Made by a program: the position numbers and the translations under genes | Shown here: positions 8,088 to 15,616 of the stretch, one piece after another | Layout: each line of letters begins with the position of its first letter | How positions within the stretch are numbered: position 1 is the stretch's first letter | Notes under the pieces: model-generated | Seen by the model: only the letters and a program-made list of their open reading frames with translations | What the model was told of the DNA's origin: nothing | Database searches by the model: none | NCBI GenBank assembly: GCA_022865365.1 | Contig: JALHSW010000079.1 | Location: 1 to 42,034, forward strand | Direction: 5' to 3' | From: Acidimicrobiia bacterium | GTDB lineage: Bacteria; Actinomycetota; Acidimicrobiia; IMCC26256; PALSA-555 | Length of the DNA stretch: 42,034 nucleotides

Positions 8088-8759
8088 GTGCGCGTCCTCG
8101 GCGTCGACGGCTGCGTTGGCGGCTGGATCGTCGTCGAGCTCACCGACGACCGGGTCTCGGGCTGTCGGTTCGCCGCTTCCTTCGCGGAGATCGCGTCCGA
8201 TGCCGCGACGGTGATCGGCGTCGACATCCCACTCGGACATGCGATGAGCGGACCCCGTCAGGCCGACGTCGCCGCGAAGCTCGAGCTCGGGGCACGACGG
8301 AACTCCGTGTTCCACGCGCCGGCACCGACTGCGCTCGAGCAGCCCACGCACGCGGGAGCGAGTGCTGCACAGCGCTCCGCCACCGGATTGGGGCTCAGCA
8401 TGCAGGCCTGGCGCCTCGGACCGAAGATCCTCGAAGCGACCCCCACGTGGGCCGCGAATCCCGAGCGCGTTCGGGAGGTGCACCCCGAGGTCTCGTTCCA
8501 GACCCTCGCCGGCGGCTCACCGCTGCCGGGAAAGAAGACGTGGGCCGGCCACCGGACTCGGTGCGAGCTGCTGAGCGCCGCAGGGATCGAGGTCCCCGAT
8601 GACCCGGGCGAGGCCGGCGTTCATGGGTCCCCGGACGACGTGTGCGATGCCGCGGTCGTGGCGTGGACCGCGGCGCGGATCGCGCGCGGAGAGGCACTGA
8701 GCCTGCCCGAGCCGCCCGAGCACGACGCCGACGGCCACCCCGTCGCGATCTGGTACTGA
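8088..8759 (+). CDS. DUF429 family protein (RNase H-like fold)
   Basis: 223 residues. It opens VLGVDGCVGGWIVVEL, the Asp-containing first strand of the RNase H-like fold, followed by VIGVDIPLG, the EVHPEVSFQTLAGG motif and DVCDAAVVAWTAARIARG, a pattern I recognise from DUF429 proteins, predicted nucleases of unknown role. The conserved Asp of GVDG and GVDIP and the Asp of DDVCDA could bind metal. GTG start two bases after the greA stop. It is followed 7 bp later by an acyl-CoA ligase gene on the same strand. Confidence 0.8.
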   Translation: MRVLGVDGCVGGWIVVELTDDRVSGCRFAASFAEIASDAATVIGVDIPLGHAMSGPRQADVAAKLELGARRNSVFHAPAPTALEQPTHAGASAAQRSATGLGLSMQAWRLGPKILEATPTWAANPERVREVHPEVSFQTLAGGSPLPGKKTWAGHRTRCELLSAAGIEVPDDPGEAGVHGSPDDVCDAAVVAWTAARIARGEALSLPEPPEHDADGHPVAIWY

Positions 8760-8766
8760 CCCGCTC

Positions 8767-10161
8767 GTGAGTGCCGTGCACGTCACCGCAAGTGCGTCGG
8801 CGCGCGATCAGCGTCGTGCCGCGGCCGGGCTCATCGAGCACGGGTACCACTCCGGTGACCGGGTCGCGATCGTCGCCTCATCTTCGAGCGAGTACCTCGG
8901 CGTGGTGCTCGGCGCGCTGCGGGTCGGGATCGTGCCTGTCCTGCTCAACCCTGCCCTCACCAGGCGCGAGCTCACCGTGCTCCTCACCGACGCCGATCCA
9001 GTCACGACCCTCCACGACGCCGACCTCATCCGACTCGTCGCCACCGAGCACGAGATCGATCTGGCGGACGCGCCGCTCGCCCGACCGATGCTGTACACGT
9101 CGGGAACGACCGGCTCACCCAAAGGTGTGTGGTCCGGTGTGCTCGAGGAGCGCGCTGCGGCAGCCGCGCTGGCCGAGGAGCGCGAGCTGTGGGGCTTCGC
9201 GCCCGACGACGTCCACCTCGTCGTGTCGCCGCTGTACCACTCGGCTCCCTTGCGCTTCGCTGCGGGCACCCTGCTGGCCGGAGGTGAGGTCGTCGTGCCC
9301 GGCCCATTCGATGTCGAGTCCCTGGCCGCGACGATCAGCGCCGTGCGGCCGACGAGCACGTTCGTCGTGCCAACCCACCTACGTCGGCTCCTCGCGTCGT
9401 CCGATCGCCCGCCGCTCGGTTCGTTCCGCCTGGTCGCGCACGCAGGCGCCCCGTGCCCGGCGCCGCTCAAGCGCGCCGCGATCGACGCGTTCCCGACCGG
9501 GTCGGTGTGGGAGTTCTACGGATCGACCGAGGGGCAGTTCACCGCGTGTGGACCAGATGAGTGGCTGGCACGCCCGGGCACCGTCGGACGTGCTCGACCG
9601 GGGCGTCGCCTCCACATCGAAGCCTCACCCCTCGAGGATCAGGCCGCCGAAGATCAGATCGCCGAGAAGGCAACCGGCGTGATCTGGTGCGACGCCCCGG
9701 AGTTCGCGCGCTTCGAGTACTGGCGTGACCCGGTTCGGACCGCAGCCGCGTGGCGAGGCGGCGCGTTCAGCGTCGGCGACCTGGGGCGCCTCGACGACGG
9801 GTATCTGTTCATCGACGGTCGCCGGGATGACCTCCTCATCACCGGCGGCGTGAACGTCTACCCACTCGAGATCGAGCACGTGCTACTCGAGCACCCCGAC
9901 GTGCGGGACGCGGCGGTGTTCGGCGTACCCGACGACGACTGGGGCCAACGGGTCTGTGCCGTAGTCGTCGCCGAGGTCGAGCCCGACGAGCTCGCCACAT
10001 GGCTCCGCGATCGGCTCGCGCCCCACAAGCGCCCGAAGGAGATCATCCGAGTCGACGACATCCCGGTGTCGCCCACCGGAAAGGTCCGGCGGTCGCGCCT
10101 CGCCGCCGACCTCGGTCTCACCGTCGACCCCCGCCCCGACCCAGACCCCGGAGGGTGCTGA
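8767..10161 (+). CDS. AMP-dependent acyl-CoA synthetase/ligase
   Basis: Adenylates a carboxylic acid and transfers it to CoA. The 464-residue protein is on the short side for the ANL superfamily (500-550), mostly because the N-terminus starts directly at the DRVAIVASSSSEYL region. Motifs: A3 phosphate loop YTSGTTGSPKGV, A5 YGSTEG, A8 GDLGRLDDGYLFIDGRRDD with the hinge, GGVNVYPLEIE, and A10 PTGKVRR with the catalytic Lys. The acyl substrate cannot be told. Starts at GTG 8767 shortly after the DUF429 gene. Its 3' end faces the antiporter gene 12 bp away. Confidence 0.88.
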   Translation: MSAVHVTASASARDQRRAAAGLIEHGYHSGDRVAIVASSSSEYLGVVLGALRVGIVPVLLNPALTRRELTVLLTDADPVTTLHDADLIRLVATEHEIDLADAPLARPMLYTSGTTGSPKGVWSGVLEERAAAAALAEERELWGFAPDDVHLVVSPLYHSAPLRFAAGTLLAGGEVVVPGPFDVESLAATISAVRPTSTFVVPTHLRRLLASSDRPPLGSFRLVAHAGAPCPAPLKRAAIDAFPTGSVWEFYGSTEGQFTACGPDEWLARPGTVGRARPGRRLHIEASPLEDQAAEDQIAEKATGVIWCDAPEFARFEYWRDPVRTAAAWRGGAFSVGDLGRLDDGYLFIDGRRDDLLITGGVNVYPLEIEHVLLEHPDVRDAAVFGVPDDDWGQRVCAVVVAEVEPDELATWLRDRLAPHKRPKEIIRVDDIPVSPTGKVRRSRLAADLGLTVDPRPDPDPGGC

Positions 10162-10173
10162 CGCTCCTCGGCA

Positions 10174-12966
10174 CTATCGACGCCGCGTGAGCGTCCGGCG
10201 CCGAGGCGACACGCCGCCAGTGACGGCGACGACGATCGCGTCCTTCACGTCGGCATCGAGCTTGCGGCCCGTCCGGTCGGTGAGCTCGAAGCGGTCGACG
10301 GCTCGCCCGTCGGTGGTGACCAGGCGCGCCGAGTGGACGTCGGCACCGGCCGACGCCAATCCGACGGTGATCATGTGCAGCAAGCCGCGCCGATCGGGGC
10401 TTCGCACCTCGCACAGCGTGTACCAGGGCGAGGCGGAGTCGTCGAAGATGACCGTGGCATCGGGGTTGGCCGGCGAGGTGAGCGGCCGATCGAAGGCGGC
10501 GACGATCTCCAGCTCCAGCCGGTCCGACTCGGGCGCTCGCGCCCGCGCGATCTGCCCGTCCTCGATCTGCCCGTCCTCGATCTGGTCGTCGTCGAGCTGG
10601 GCGGGATCGAGGAGCGCACGTCGCACACGAAAGCTCTCGAGCGCGCCGCCGTCCTCCCACGTCGCGATCACGGCGTCGAGCACGTCGAGGCCCACGTCGG
10701 CGAGGACCCCGGAGACGGTCGCGAGCAGCGCCGGGCGGTCGCGAACCGCAACCTCCACCCGCCACTCGCTCACCGAGCCGGCGGTGCCACCAGACGAGGC
10801 ATCGATCGCCACGATGCCGACCCGCGCGCGGTTGCGGGAGGGCAGTGGTTCGAGCAACGCGGCCTGACGCGCCACATCGGCCGCCTCCTGGGTGAGCATG
10901 TAAGCGCGGGGTGCGTGTCGGATCCGGTCGGCCACGTTGGTGTCCCCTGCGGCGAGCCGAATCGCCTCGGCCCGTCGCCGCTCCACCAGGTTCCGCGCAT
11001 CGAGCCCGGTGAGCGACAGTCGGTCGAGCACCGTCAGGACGAGGTCGAGCAGCTGATCGAGACGGCCGCGATCCCATGACTCGAGGTCGTTGATCGCAAC
11101 CGTGAGCACGTAGAGCGCACGAGCACGCTCGGCCGTGTCGAGATGCGCGGCGATCTGCAGCACGCGCTCCTCGTCGAGCCCGTCGAGGCGCGACGCCGAG
11201 GCCCGGAGCAGCTCCGAGTCCCCCACCAAGAGGGCGATCTCCTGCTCGGCTGCGGCACCGAGATCGAGGCGGTGTACGAGCAGCCGGGCGATCTCGACCG
11301 GTGGCGTGTCGTCGCCGGCCGCGTCGAGGATCAACGCCCCCAGCACGAGCCATTCGGGATGCTCGAGCAGGGCGTGCTCCGCCCCGGCACGTCGGTCGTC
11401 GCTCACGACCTCGCGAACGCGTTCGACCAGCGCGAACGTCAGGACGTGCGCGGGCTCGAGCACGAACGGATCGGCCCGGCGGCGGTCGACCGCGTCGGCC
11501 AGCTCGGGGAGCGCGCGCTCGAGCAGCCCGGTGGTCTCGAGGAATCGCCACGTGCGCGGTGTGCCTCGACGCAGCACGTCGAACAGCGCGGCGGTTGCGG
11601 CGTCGTCCCAGCGCAGCGGTACGTCACCCAGGCTGCCGAGCCAGTCGAGCAGCCGCGAACCGGGTTGGGTGGCGTCACCCACGAGGAGGGCGGCGTCGAG
11701 CCCGACGTGCAGCGCCCGCGCGCTGGGTGGTTGCGCGGCGAGGTCCACGACGCCGTCGCGCACGACGAGCCACCCGAGCTCGGGCATCGGCTCGGCCGAC
11801 GCTTCGGCGCCACGGTGGGATCGGAGCCGTTTGAGCCGCGACCGCAGCAGCGGCGGCGCGAGGAGCGTGGTCGCGAGCACGACGAGCAGCAGTGCCGCGT
11901 CGAGGTCGCGCCCCAGGACACCCTGCTGGAGGCCGATCGTCGCGAAGATCAGTCCGACCTCGCCGCGCGGGATCATGCCGAACCCGATCAGCCACTTGTC
12001 GCCGGGAGATCCGACCGCCCCGACCGCGGCGATCAGCTTCCCCACCACCGCCACCACGAACAGCACTGCGGCCACACCCAGCACATCGGGCGACACGAAC
12101 TGGCCGACGTCGACTGCGATCCCGATCTGGAGGAAGAACACCGGGATGAAGAGATGCCCGACGGGTGCGAGCTCGCGCTCGATCCGGTCCTTCACGGTGC
12201 TGCGCGAGAGCGCGACCCCGGCGACGAACGCCCCAACGATCGGCGCGAGCTGGGCTGCCTCGGCGAGCTCCGCGAACCCGAGCGTGAACGCCAACGCGAG
12301 CGCGACGAGCGTGCCGGCCGAGCGCGAGCGCCGGTGCAACCACTCGAATGCGGGGGGCGCGATCTTGGACCCCAGCGCCGTGGCGACGACCAGGAATGCA
12401 ACCGCGATCCCCACGATCACGAGGACGCTGCCGATCGAGATCGTCCCTTCCGAGACGATGCGCACGACCACGGTGAGGATCACCAGGCCGAGCACGTCGT
12501 CGGCCACCGCGGCGCCGAGCACCGTGCGGGCCTCGACGGTCGCCAGCGCCCGAAGATCGCTGAAGACCCGGGCGGTGATGCCGACGCTCGTCGCCGCGAG
12601 CGCCGCGCCGAGGAAGAGTGCGGTGTTGTCGCTGTAGTCGAACGCCTCCGCCACTGCGAAGCCGGTGGCCATGGGCACGATCACCCCGATGACCGCGACG
12701 GTGAGCGACGATCGGCCCACCGCACCCAGCTCGCCGAGGTTCATCTCGAGGCCGACCTGGAGCAGCAGGAGGATCACGCCGATCTCGCCGAGCACGGCCA
12801 GGGTCTCGTTGAGCCCGACCAGGCCGAGCACCGACGGCCCGATGATCACACCTGCGACGATCTCGGCCACCACGCCGGGGATCCCGACGCGTTCGGCGAG
12901 CTCGCCCGCGACCTTGGCCGCGACGAGCACGATCAGGATGTCGAGCAGTACCGCGCCGACGTCCAC
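10174..12966 (-). CDS. CPA2 cation/proton antiporter fused to a GlnD-like HD(degenerate)-ACT-ACT sensor
   Basis: 930 residues in three parts. Residues 1-375 form a CPA2 (KefB/NapA-like) antiporter of about 12 helices with ADDVLGL (154-160, the ion-binding acidic pair), GAFVAGVALS and IPRGEVGLIFATIG. Residues 400-690 resemble the C-terminal half of GlnD (PII uridylyltransferase): WRFLETTGLLERALPEL matches the GlnD segment before its HD domain, but the HD signature is lost (LILDAAGDD where GlnD has LLHDIGKG). Two ACT domains follow: about 735-790 (VRDRPALLATVSGVLADVGLDV) and 847-917 (VRSPDRRGLLHMITVGLASAG). The nucleotidyltransferase domain is absent. A 15-bp repeat encodes the acidic linker near 793-806. 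Starts at GTG, 6 bp after the winged-helix gene, so they form an operon. Inference: small-molecule binding to the ACT domains gates ion exchange. Confidence 0.88.
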   Translation of the reverse strand: MDVGAVLLDILIVLVAAKVAGELAERVGIPGVVAEIVAGVIIGPSVLGLVGLNETLAVLGEIGVILLLLQVGLEMNLGELGAVGRSSLTVAVIGVIVPMATGFAVAEAFDYSDNTALFLGAALAATSVGITARVFSDLRALATVEARTVLGAAVADDVLGLVILTVVVRIVSEGTISIGSVLVIVGIAVAFLVVATALGSKIAPPAFEWLHRRSRSAGTLVALALAFTLGFAELAEAAQLAPIVGAFVAGVALSRSTVKDRIERELAPVGHLFIPVFFLQIGIAVDVGQFVSPDVLGVAAVLFVVAVVGKLIAAVGAVGSPGDKWLIGFGMIPRGEVGLIFATIGLQQGVLGRDLDAALLLVVLATTLLAPPLLRSRLKRLRSHRGAEASAEPMPELGWLVVRDGVVDLAAQPPSARALHVGLDAALLVGDATQPGSRLLDWLGSLGDVPLRWDDAATAALFDVLRRGTPRTWRFLETTGLLERALPELADAVDRRRADPFVLEPAHVLTFALVERVREVVSDDRRAGAEHALLEHPEWLVLGALILDAAGDDTPPVEIARLLVHRLDLGAAAEQEIALLVGDSELLRASASRLDGLDEERVLQIAAHLDTAERARALYVLTVAINDLESWDRGRLDQLLDLVLTVLDRLSLTGLDARNLVERRRAEAIRLAAGDTNVADRIRHAPRAYMLTQEAADVARQAALLEPLPSRNRARVGIVAIDASSGGTAGSVSEWRVEVAVRDRPALLATVSGVLADVGLDVLDAVIATWEDGGALESFRVRRALLDPAQLDDDQIEDGQIEDGQIARARAPESDRLELEIVAAFDRPLTSPANPDATVIFDDSASPWYTLCEVRSPDRRGLLHMITVGLASAGADVHSARLVTTDGRAVDRFELTDRTGRKLDADVKDAIVVAVTGGVSPRRRTLTRRR
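10549..10593. repeat. 15-bp tandem repeat inside the antiporter-GlnD gene
   Basis: The unit GATCTGCCCGTCCTC (plus strand) occurs exactly at 10549-10563 and 10564-10578, with a degenerate third copy at 10579-10593. The gene is read from the other strand and the repeat keeps frame, giving DDDQIEDGQIEDGQI between the two ACT domains. It looks like slippage expansion of an acidic linker. Confidence 0.85.
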
Positions 12967-12972
12967 GAAGCG

Positions 12973-13458
12973 CTAGCTCGCCGGTTGCAGGAGGTACCCG
13001 CGGGAGCGGACGGTCCGAACCTCGAGTCCGAGCGACTCGATCCGCCTGCGGAACCGGACCATCTGCACGTCGAGCGCGTTGCGCGTCGGCACACCCTCGC
13101 GCCAGGCGCTGCGCGCCAGCCCATCTCGTCCGACGACGGCCCCGAAACGCTCGACGAGCAGTTCGGCGAGTGCTGCTTCGACGGGCGAGAGCGCGACCCA
13201 GCGACCGCCGAAGTGCAACAGCCCGGAGGCGTCGACGACCGGGCGCTCGACATCGCGCTCGGCTCGACGGTGCAGCGTGCTCACTCGGATCTGCACGTCC
13301 CGCGGATCGGCCGTAGTACGGGTCCAGTCCTCGAGCGGGTCGACGACCGGCGGGGGCTGGTCGTCGTCGTCGACGAGCAACAGCCGCGGGTGCCCGGAAG
13401 AGCGCAGCTGCTCCAGGCGCTCCTCCTCGTCCGGCCAGCGCACGATCTCGACCTCCAT
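12973..13458 (-). CDS. Winged-helix transcriptional regulator (OmpR/PhoB-type DNA-binding domain)
   Basis: 161 residues. The C-terminal 90 residues are a trans_reg_C winged helix: a strand pair (GGRWVALSPVEAALAELLVE), a recognition helix region (TRNALDVQMVRFRRRIE) and the wing hallmark VRSRGYLL. The N-terminal 70 residues (PRLLLVDDDDQPPPV) are not a full receiver: there is no phospho-acceptor Asp with the usual spacing and no conserved Thr/Lys, so control is probably not by a kinase. It lies 6 bp before the antiporter-GlnD gene on the same strand and is therefore its likely regulator. A direct repeat of 11-bp period upstream of its ATG is a candidate operator. Confidence 0.8.
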   Translation of the reverse strand: MEVEIVRWPDEEERLEQLRSSGHPRLLLVDDDDQPPPVVDPLEDWTRTTADPRDVQIRVSTLHRRAERDVERPVVDASGLLHFGGRWVALSPVEAALAELLVERFGAVVGRDGLARSAWREGVPTRNALDVQMVRFRRRIESLGLEVRTVRSRGYLLQPAS

Positions 13459-13479
13459 ACGAGATGAACGTACGGGCCG

Positions 13480-13500
13480 TGTGTTTCGCCTGTGTTTCGC
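13480..13500. promoter_or_regulatory. Tandem direct repeat, candidate operator of the winged-helix gene
   Basis: TGTGTTTCGC occurs at 13480-13489 and again at 13491-13500, an 11-bp period, 22-42 bp upstream of the regulator ATG at 13458. OmpR/PhoB-type winged helices bind head-to-tail to direct repeats of about one helical turn, so autoregulation is likely. Confidence 0.6.
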
Positions 13501-13520
13501 GAAGGTGAACGGATCCTGCG

Positions 13521-13546
13521 CGTCCGGTTGCCGCGGCACCCGGACG
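13521..13546. promoter_or_regulatory. 26-bp palindrome upstream of leuC
   Basis: CGTCCGG, T, TGCCGCGGCA, C, CCGGACG: 12 of 13 base pairs are symmetric about 13533/13534. It ends 36 bp before the leuC GTG. As leuC seems to be transcribed from its start codon, the palindrome would lie in or above the -35 region, fitting a repressor or activator site rather than an RNA attenuator. It could also act on the divergent regulator gene. Confidence 0.55.
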
Positions 13547-13569
13547 GTGGTCATGCAGTCGTTGCGTGC

Positions 13570-13584
13570 CAGAATCGGTCTGTG
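13570..13584 (+). promoter_or_regulatory. Leaderless promoter of leuCD
   Basis: -10 hexamer CAGAAT at 13570-13575, six bases, then the GTG at 13582. No ribosome site. The -35 region is not obvious. Inferred from spacing shared with other genes in the window. Confidence 0.45.
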
Positions 13585-15003
13585 GCCGCGACCCCGGACT
13601 CCCCGCCGAGCACGCTCGCCGACAAGGTGTGGGAGCGCCACGTCGTGCGACGGGCCGACGGCGAGCCCGATCTCCTCTACATCGATCTGCACCTGGTGCA
13701 CGAGGTCACGTCACCACAGGCCTTCGAGAGCCTGCGCATGCACGGTCGGGGTGTTCGCCGCCCCGACCTCACCGTGGCCACCATGGACCACAACGTGCCC
13801 ACGATCGACATCGATCAGCCCGTGGCCGACCCCATCTCCAAGAAGCAGATGGACGCACTCGCGAGCAACTGCGCCGAGTTCGGGATCCGCCTCGCCAAGA
13901 TGGGCGAGGCGGGCCAGGGCATCGTCCACGTGATCGGTCCCGAGCAGGGTCTGACCCTTCCGGGGATGACGATCGTCTGCGGCGACAGCCACACGTCCAC
14001 CCACGGCGCGTTCGGGGCGCTGGCGTTCGGCATCGGCACGAGTGAGGTCGAGCACGTGCTCGCCACCCAGACGCTCCCGCAGGCCCGCCCGGGGACGATG
14101 GCCGTCACGGTCGATGGGGAGATCCCCGCCGGGGTCACCGCCAAGGACATCGTCCTCTCGATTATCGCCCGCATCGGCACTGCGGGCGGGATCGGCTCGA
14201 TCATCGAGTACCGCGGGTCCGCGATCCGCGCCCTCTCGATGGAGGGCCGCATGACCGTGTGCAACATGTCGATCGAAGCCGGAGCGCGGGCCGGGATGGT
14301 CGCACCCGACGACACGACGTTCGCGTACCTCGAGGGGCGACCCTTCGCCCCGAGCGGTGCCGCCTGGGAGCAGGCGCTCGACGACTGGCGCTCGCTCGCG
14401 ACCGACGCCGGTGCCGGCTTCGGCGTCGAGGTCGAGATCGGTGCCGCGACGCTGCGCCCGGCGGTGAGCTGGGGCACCAACCCCGCCCAGACCGTGACCA
14501 TCGACGACGTCGTGCCCGACCCGTCGTCGATCCCCGACCCGAGCCAGCGAGAGTCCGCCACGCACGCGCTGCGCTACATGGGCCTGAAGGCCGGGACACC
14601 GATCCGCGACATCCCCGTCGACACCGTGTTCATCGGCTCCTGCACCAACGGCAGACTCGAAGACCTTCGTGCGGCCGCCGACGTCGCCCGGGGTCGCACG
14701 GTTCGGGACGGGATCCGCACGCTGGTGGTGCCGGGCTCCATGCGGGTCAAGGCGCAGGCCGAGGCCGAGGGGCTCGACCGGGTGTTCACCGATGCCGGCT
14801 TCGACTGGCGCGAGTCGGGCTGCTCGATGTGCCTCGCGATGAACCCCGACAAGCTCGCCACCGGCGAGCGTTGCGCGTCGACGTCGAACCGGAACTTCGA
14901 AGGCCGTCAGGGCAAGGGCGGGCGAACACACCTCGTCTCCCCCGCCGTGGCCGCCGCCACCGCGATCGCCGGCCACTTCGCCACCCCGGACGACCTGGCC
15001 TGA
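13582..15003 (+). CDS. leuC: 3-isopropylmalate dehydratase large subunit
   Basis: Aconitase-family isomerase that converts 2- to 3-isopropylmalate with LeuD, and citramalate to methylmalate in the isoleucine route fed by CimA. 473 residues, the normal length. Seen: TLADKVWERHVV at the N-terminus, the substrate/cluster segment GDSHTSTHGAFGALAFGIGT, and the 4Fe-4S ligands in FIGSCTNGR and SGCSMCLAMN (three cysteines). The GTG at 13582 was chosen because it aligns with the usual N-terminus and follows a -10 by 6 nt; the ATG 90 bases upstream would add an atypical extension reading through the palindrome. leuD follows 2 bp after the stop. Confidence 0.95.
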   Translation: MAATPDSPPSTLADKVWERHVVRRADGEPDLLYIDLHLVHEVTSPQAFESLRMHGRGVRRPDLTVATMDHNVPTIDIDQPVADPISKKQMDALASNCAEFGIRLAKMGEAGQGIVHVIGPEQGLTLPGMTIVCGDSHTSTHGAFGALAFGIGTSEVEHVLATQTLPQARPGTMAVTVDGEIPAGVTAKDIVLSIIARIGTAGGIGSIIEYRGSAIRALSMEGRMTVCNMSIEAGARAGMVAPDDTTFAYLEGRPFAPSGAAWEQALDDWRSLATDAGAGFGVEVEIGAATLRPAVSWGTNPAQTVTIDDVVPDPSSIPDPSQRESATHALRYMGLKAGTPIRDIPVDTVFIGSCTNGRLEDLRAAADVARGRTVRDGIRTLVVPGSMRVKAQAEAEGLDRVFTDAGFDWRESGCSMCLAMNPDKLATGERCASTSNRNFEGRQGKGGRTHLVSPAVAAATAIAGHFATPDDLA

Positions 15004-15005
15004 TC

Positions 15006-15614
15006 ATGGAACCTGTCGAGGAGATCGTCGGACGGGCGGTGCCGCTGAACCGGTCCGACGTCGACACCGACCAGATCATCCCGAGCGACTGGCTCAAGCG
15101 GGTCGAACGCACCGGCTTCGGCGAGGGGCTCTTCTCGGAGTGGCGCGAGAGCAGCGACTTCGTGCTCAACCGTCCGGAGTACCAGGGTGAGGACGTCCGA
15201 GTCCTGGTCGCCGGCCCGAACTTCGGGACCGGATCGTCGCGCGAGCACGCGCCGTGGGCGCTGGAGGACTACGGGTTCGACGCGGTGATCTCGTCGCGCT
15301 TCGCCGACATCTTCCGCAACAACTGCCTGAAGATCGGCCTCGTCCCCGTCGAGCTACCGCAGTACGTCGTCGAGCGCATCATGACTGCGATCGAGGACGA
15401 CCCGACCCTCGAGATCGTCGTCGACGTCGTCGATCGTCGCGTCGCGGTCCCGGCCCTCGACCTCGACGAGCCGTTCGCGCTCGACGACTTCCATCACCAC
15501 CGACTGGTCAACGGCCTCGACGACATCGGCATCACGCTGCAGTACGACGCCGATGTCGCGGCCTACGAGGCATCCCGCGCCGTCTGGCTGCCGACGGCCT
15601 CGCCCGGGACCTGA
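15006..15614 (+). CDS. leuD: 3-isopropylmalate dehydratase small subunit
   Basis: Swivel-domain partner of LeuC, 202 residues, the typical size. Recognised by GRAVPLNRSDVDTDQIIPSDWLKRV, FGTGSSREHAPWALEDYGFDAVIS (substrate-binding Ser/Arg loop) and SRFADIFRNNCLKIGL. ATG two bases after leuC. The 3' end is convergent with the methyltransferase gene; a 7-bp inverted repeat (CGGGACC at 15605-15611, GGTCCCG at 15629-15635) spans both stop codons but lacks a T-run. Confidence 0.95.
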   Translation: MEPVEEIVGRAVPLNRSDVDTDQIIPSDWLKRVERTGFGEGLFSEWRESSDFVLNRPEYQGEDVRVLVAGPNFGTGSSREHAPWALEDYGFDAVISSRFADIFRNNCLKIGLVPVELPQYVVERIMTAIEDDPTLEIVVDVVDRRVAVPALDLDEPFALDDFHHHRLVNGLDDIGITLQYDADVAAYEASRAVWLPTASPGT

Positions 15615-15616
15615 CG

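Noticed and set aside
12973..13458. Calling the winged-helix gene a two-component response regulator.
   Set aside because: The N-terminal region has a run of Asp but not the receiver-domain pattern of phospho-acceptor Asp, Thr/Ser and Lys.
11143..13467. 774-codon plus-strand open frame opposite the antiporter-GlnD gene.
   Set aside because: Composition is antisense-like (Arg, Glu, Asp, His), and the minus frame has membrane helices and ACT motifs.
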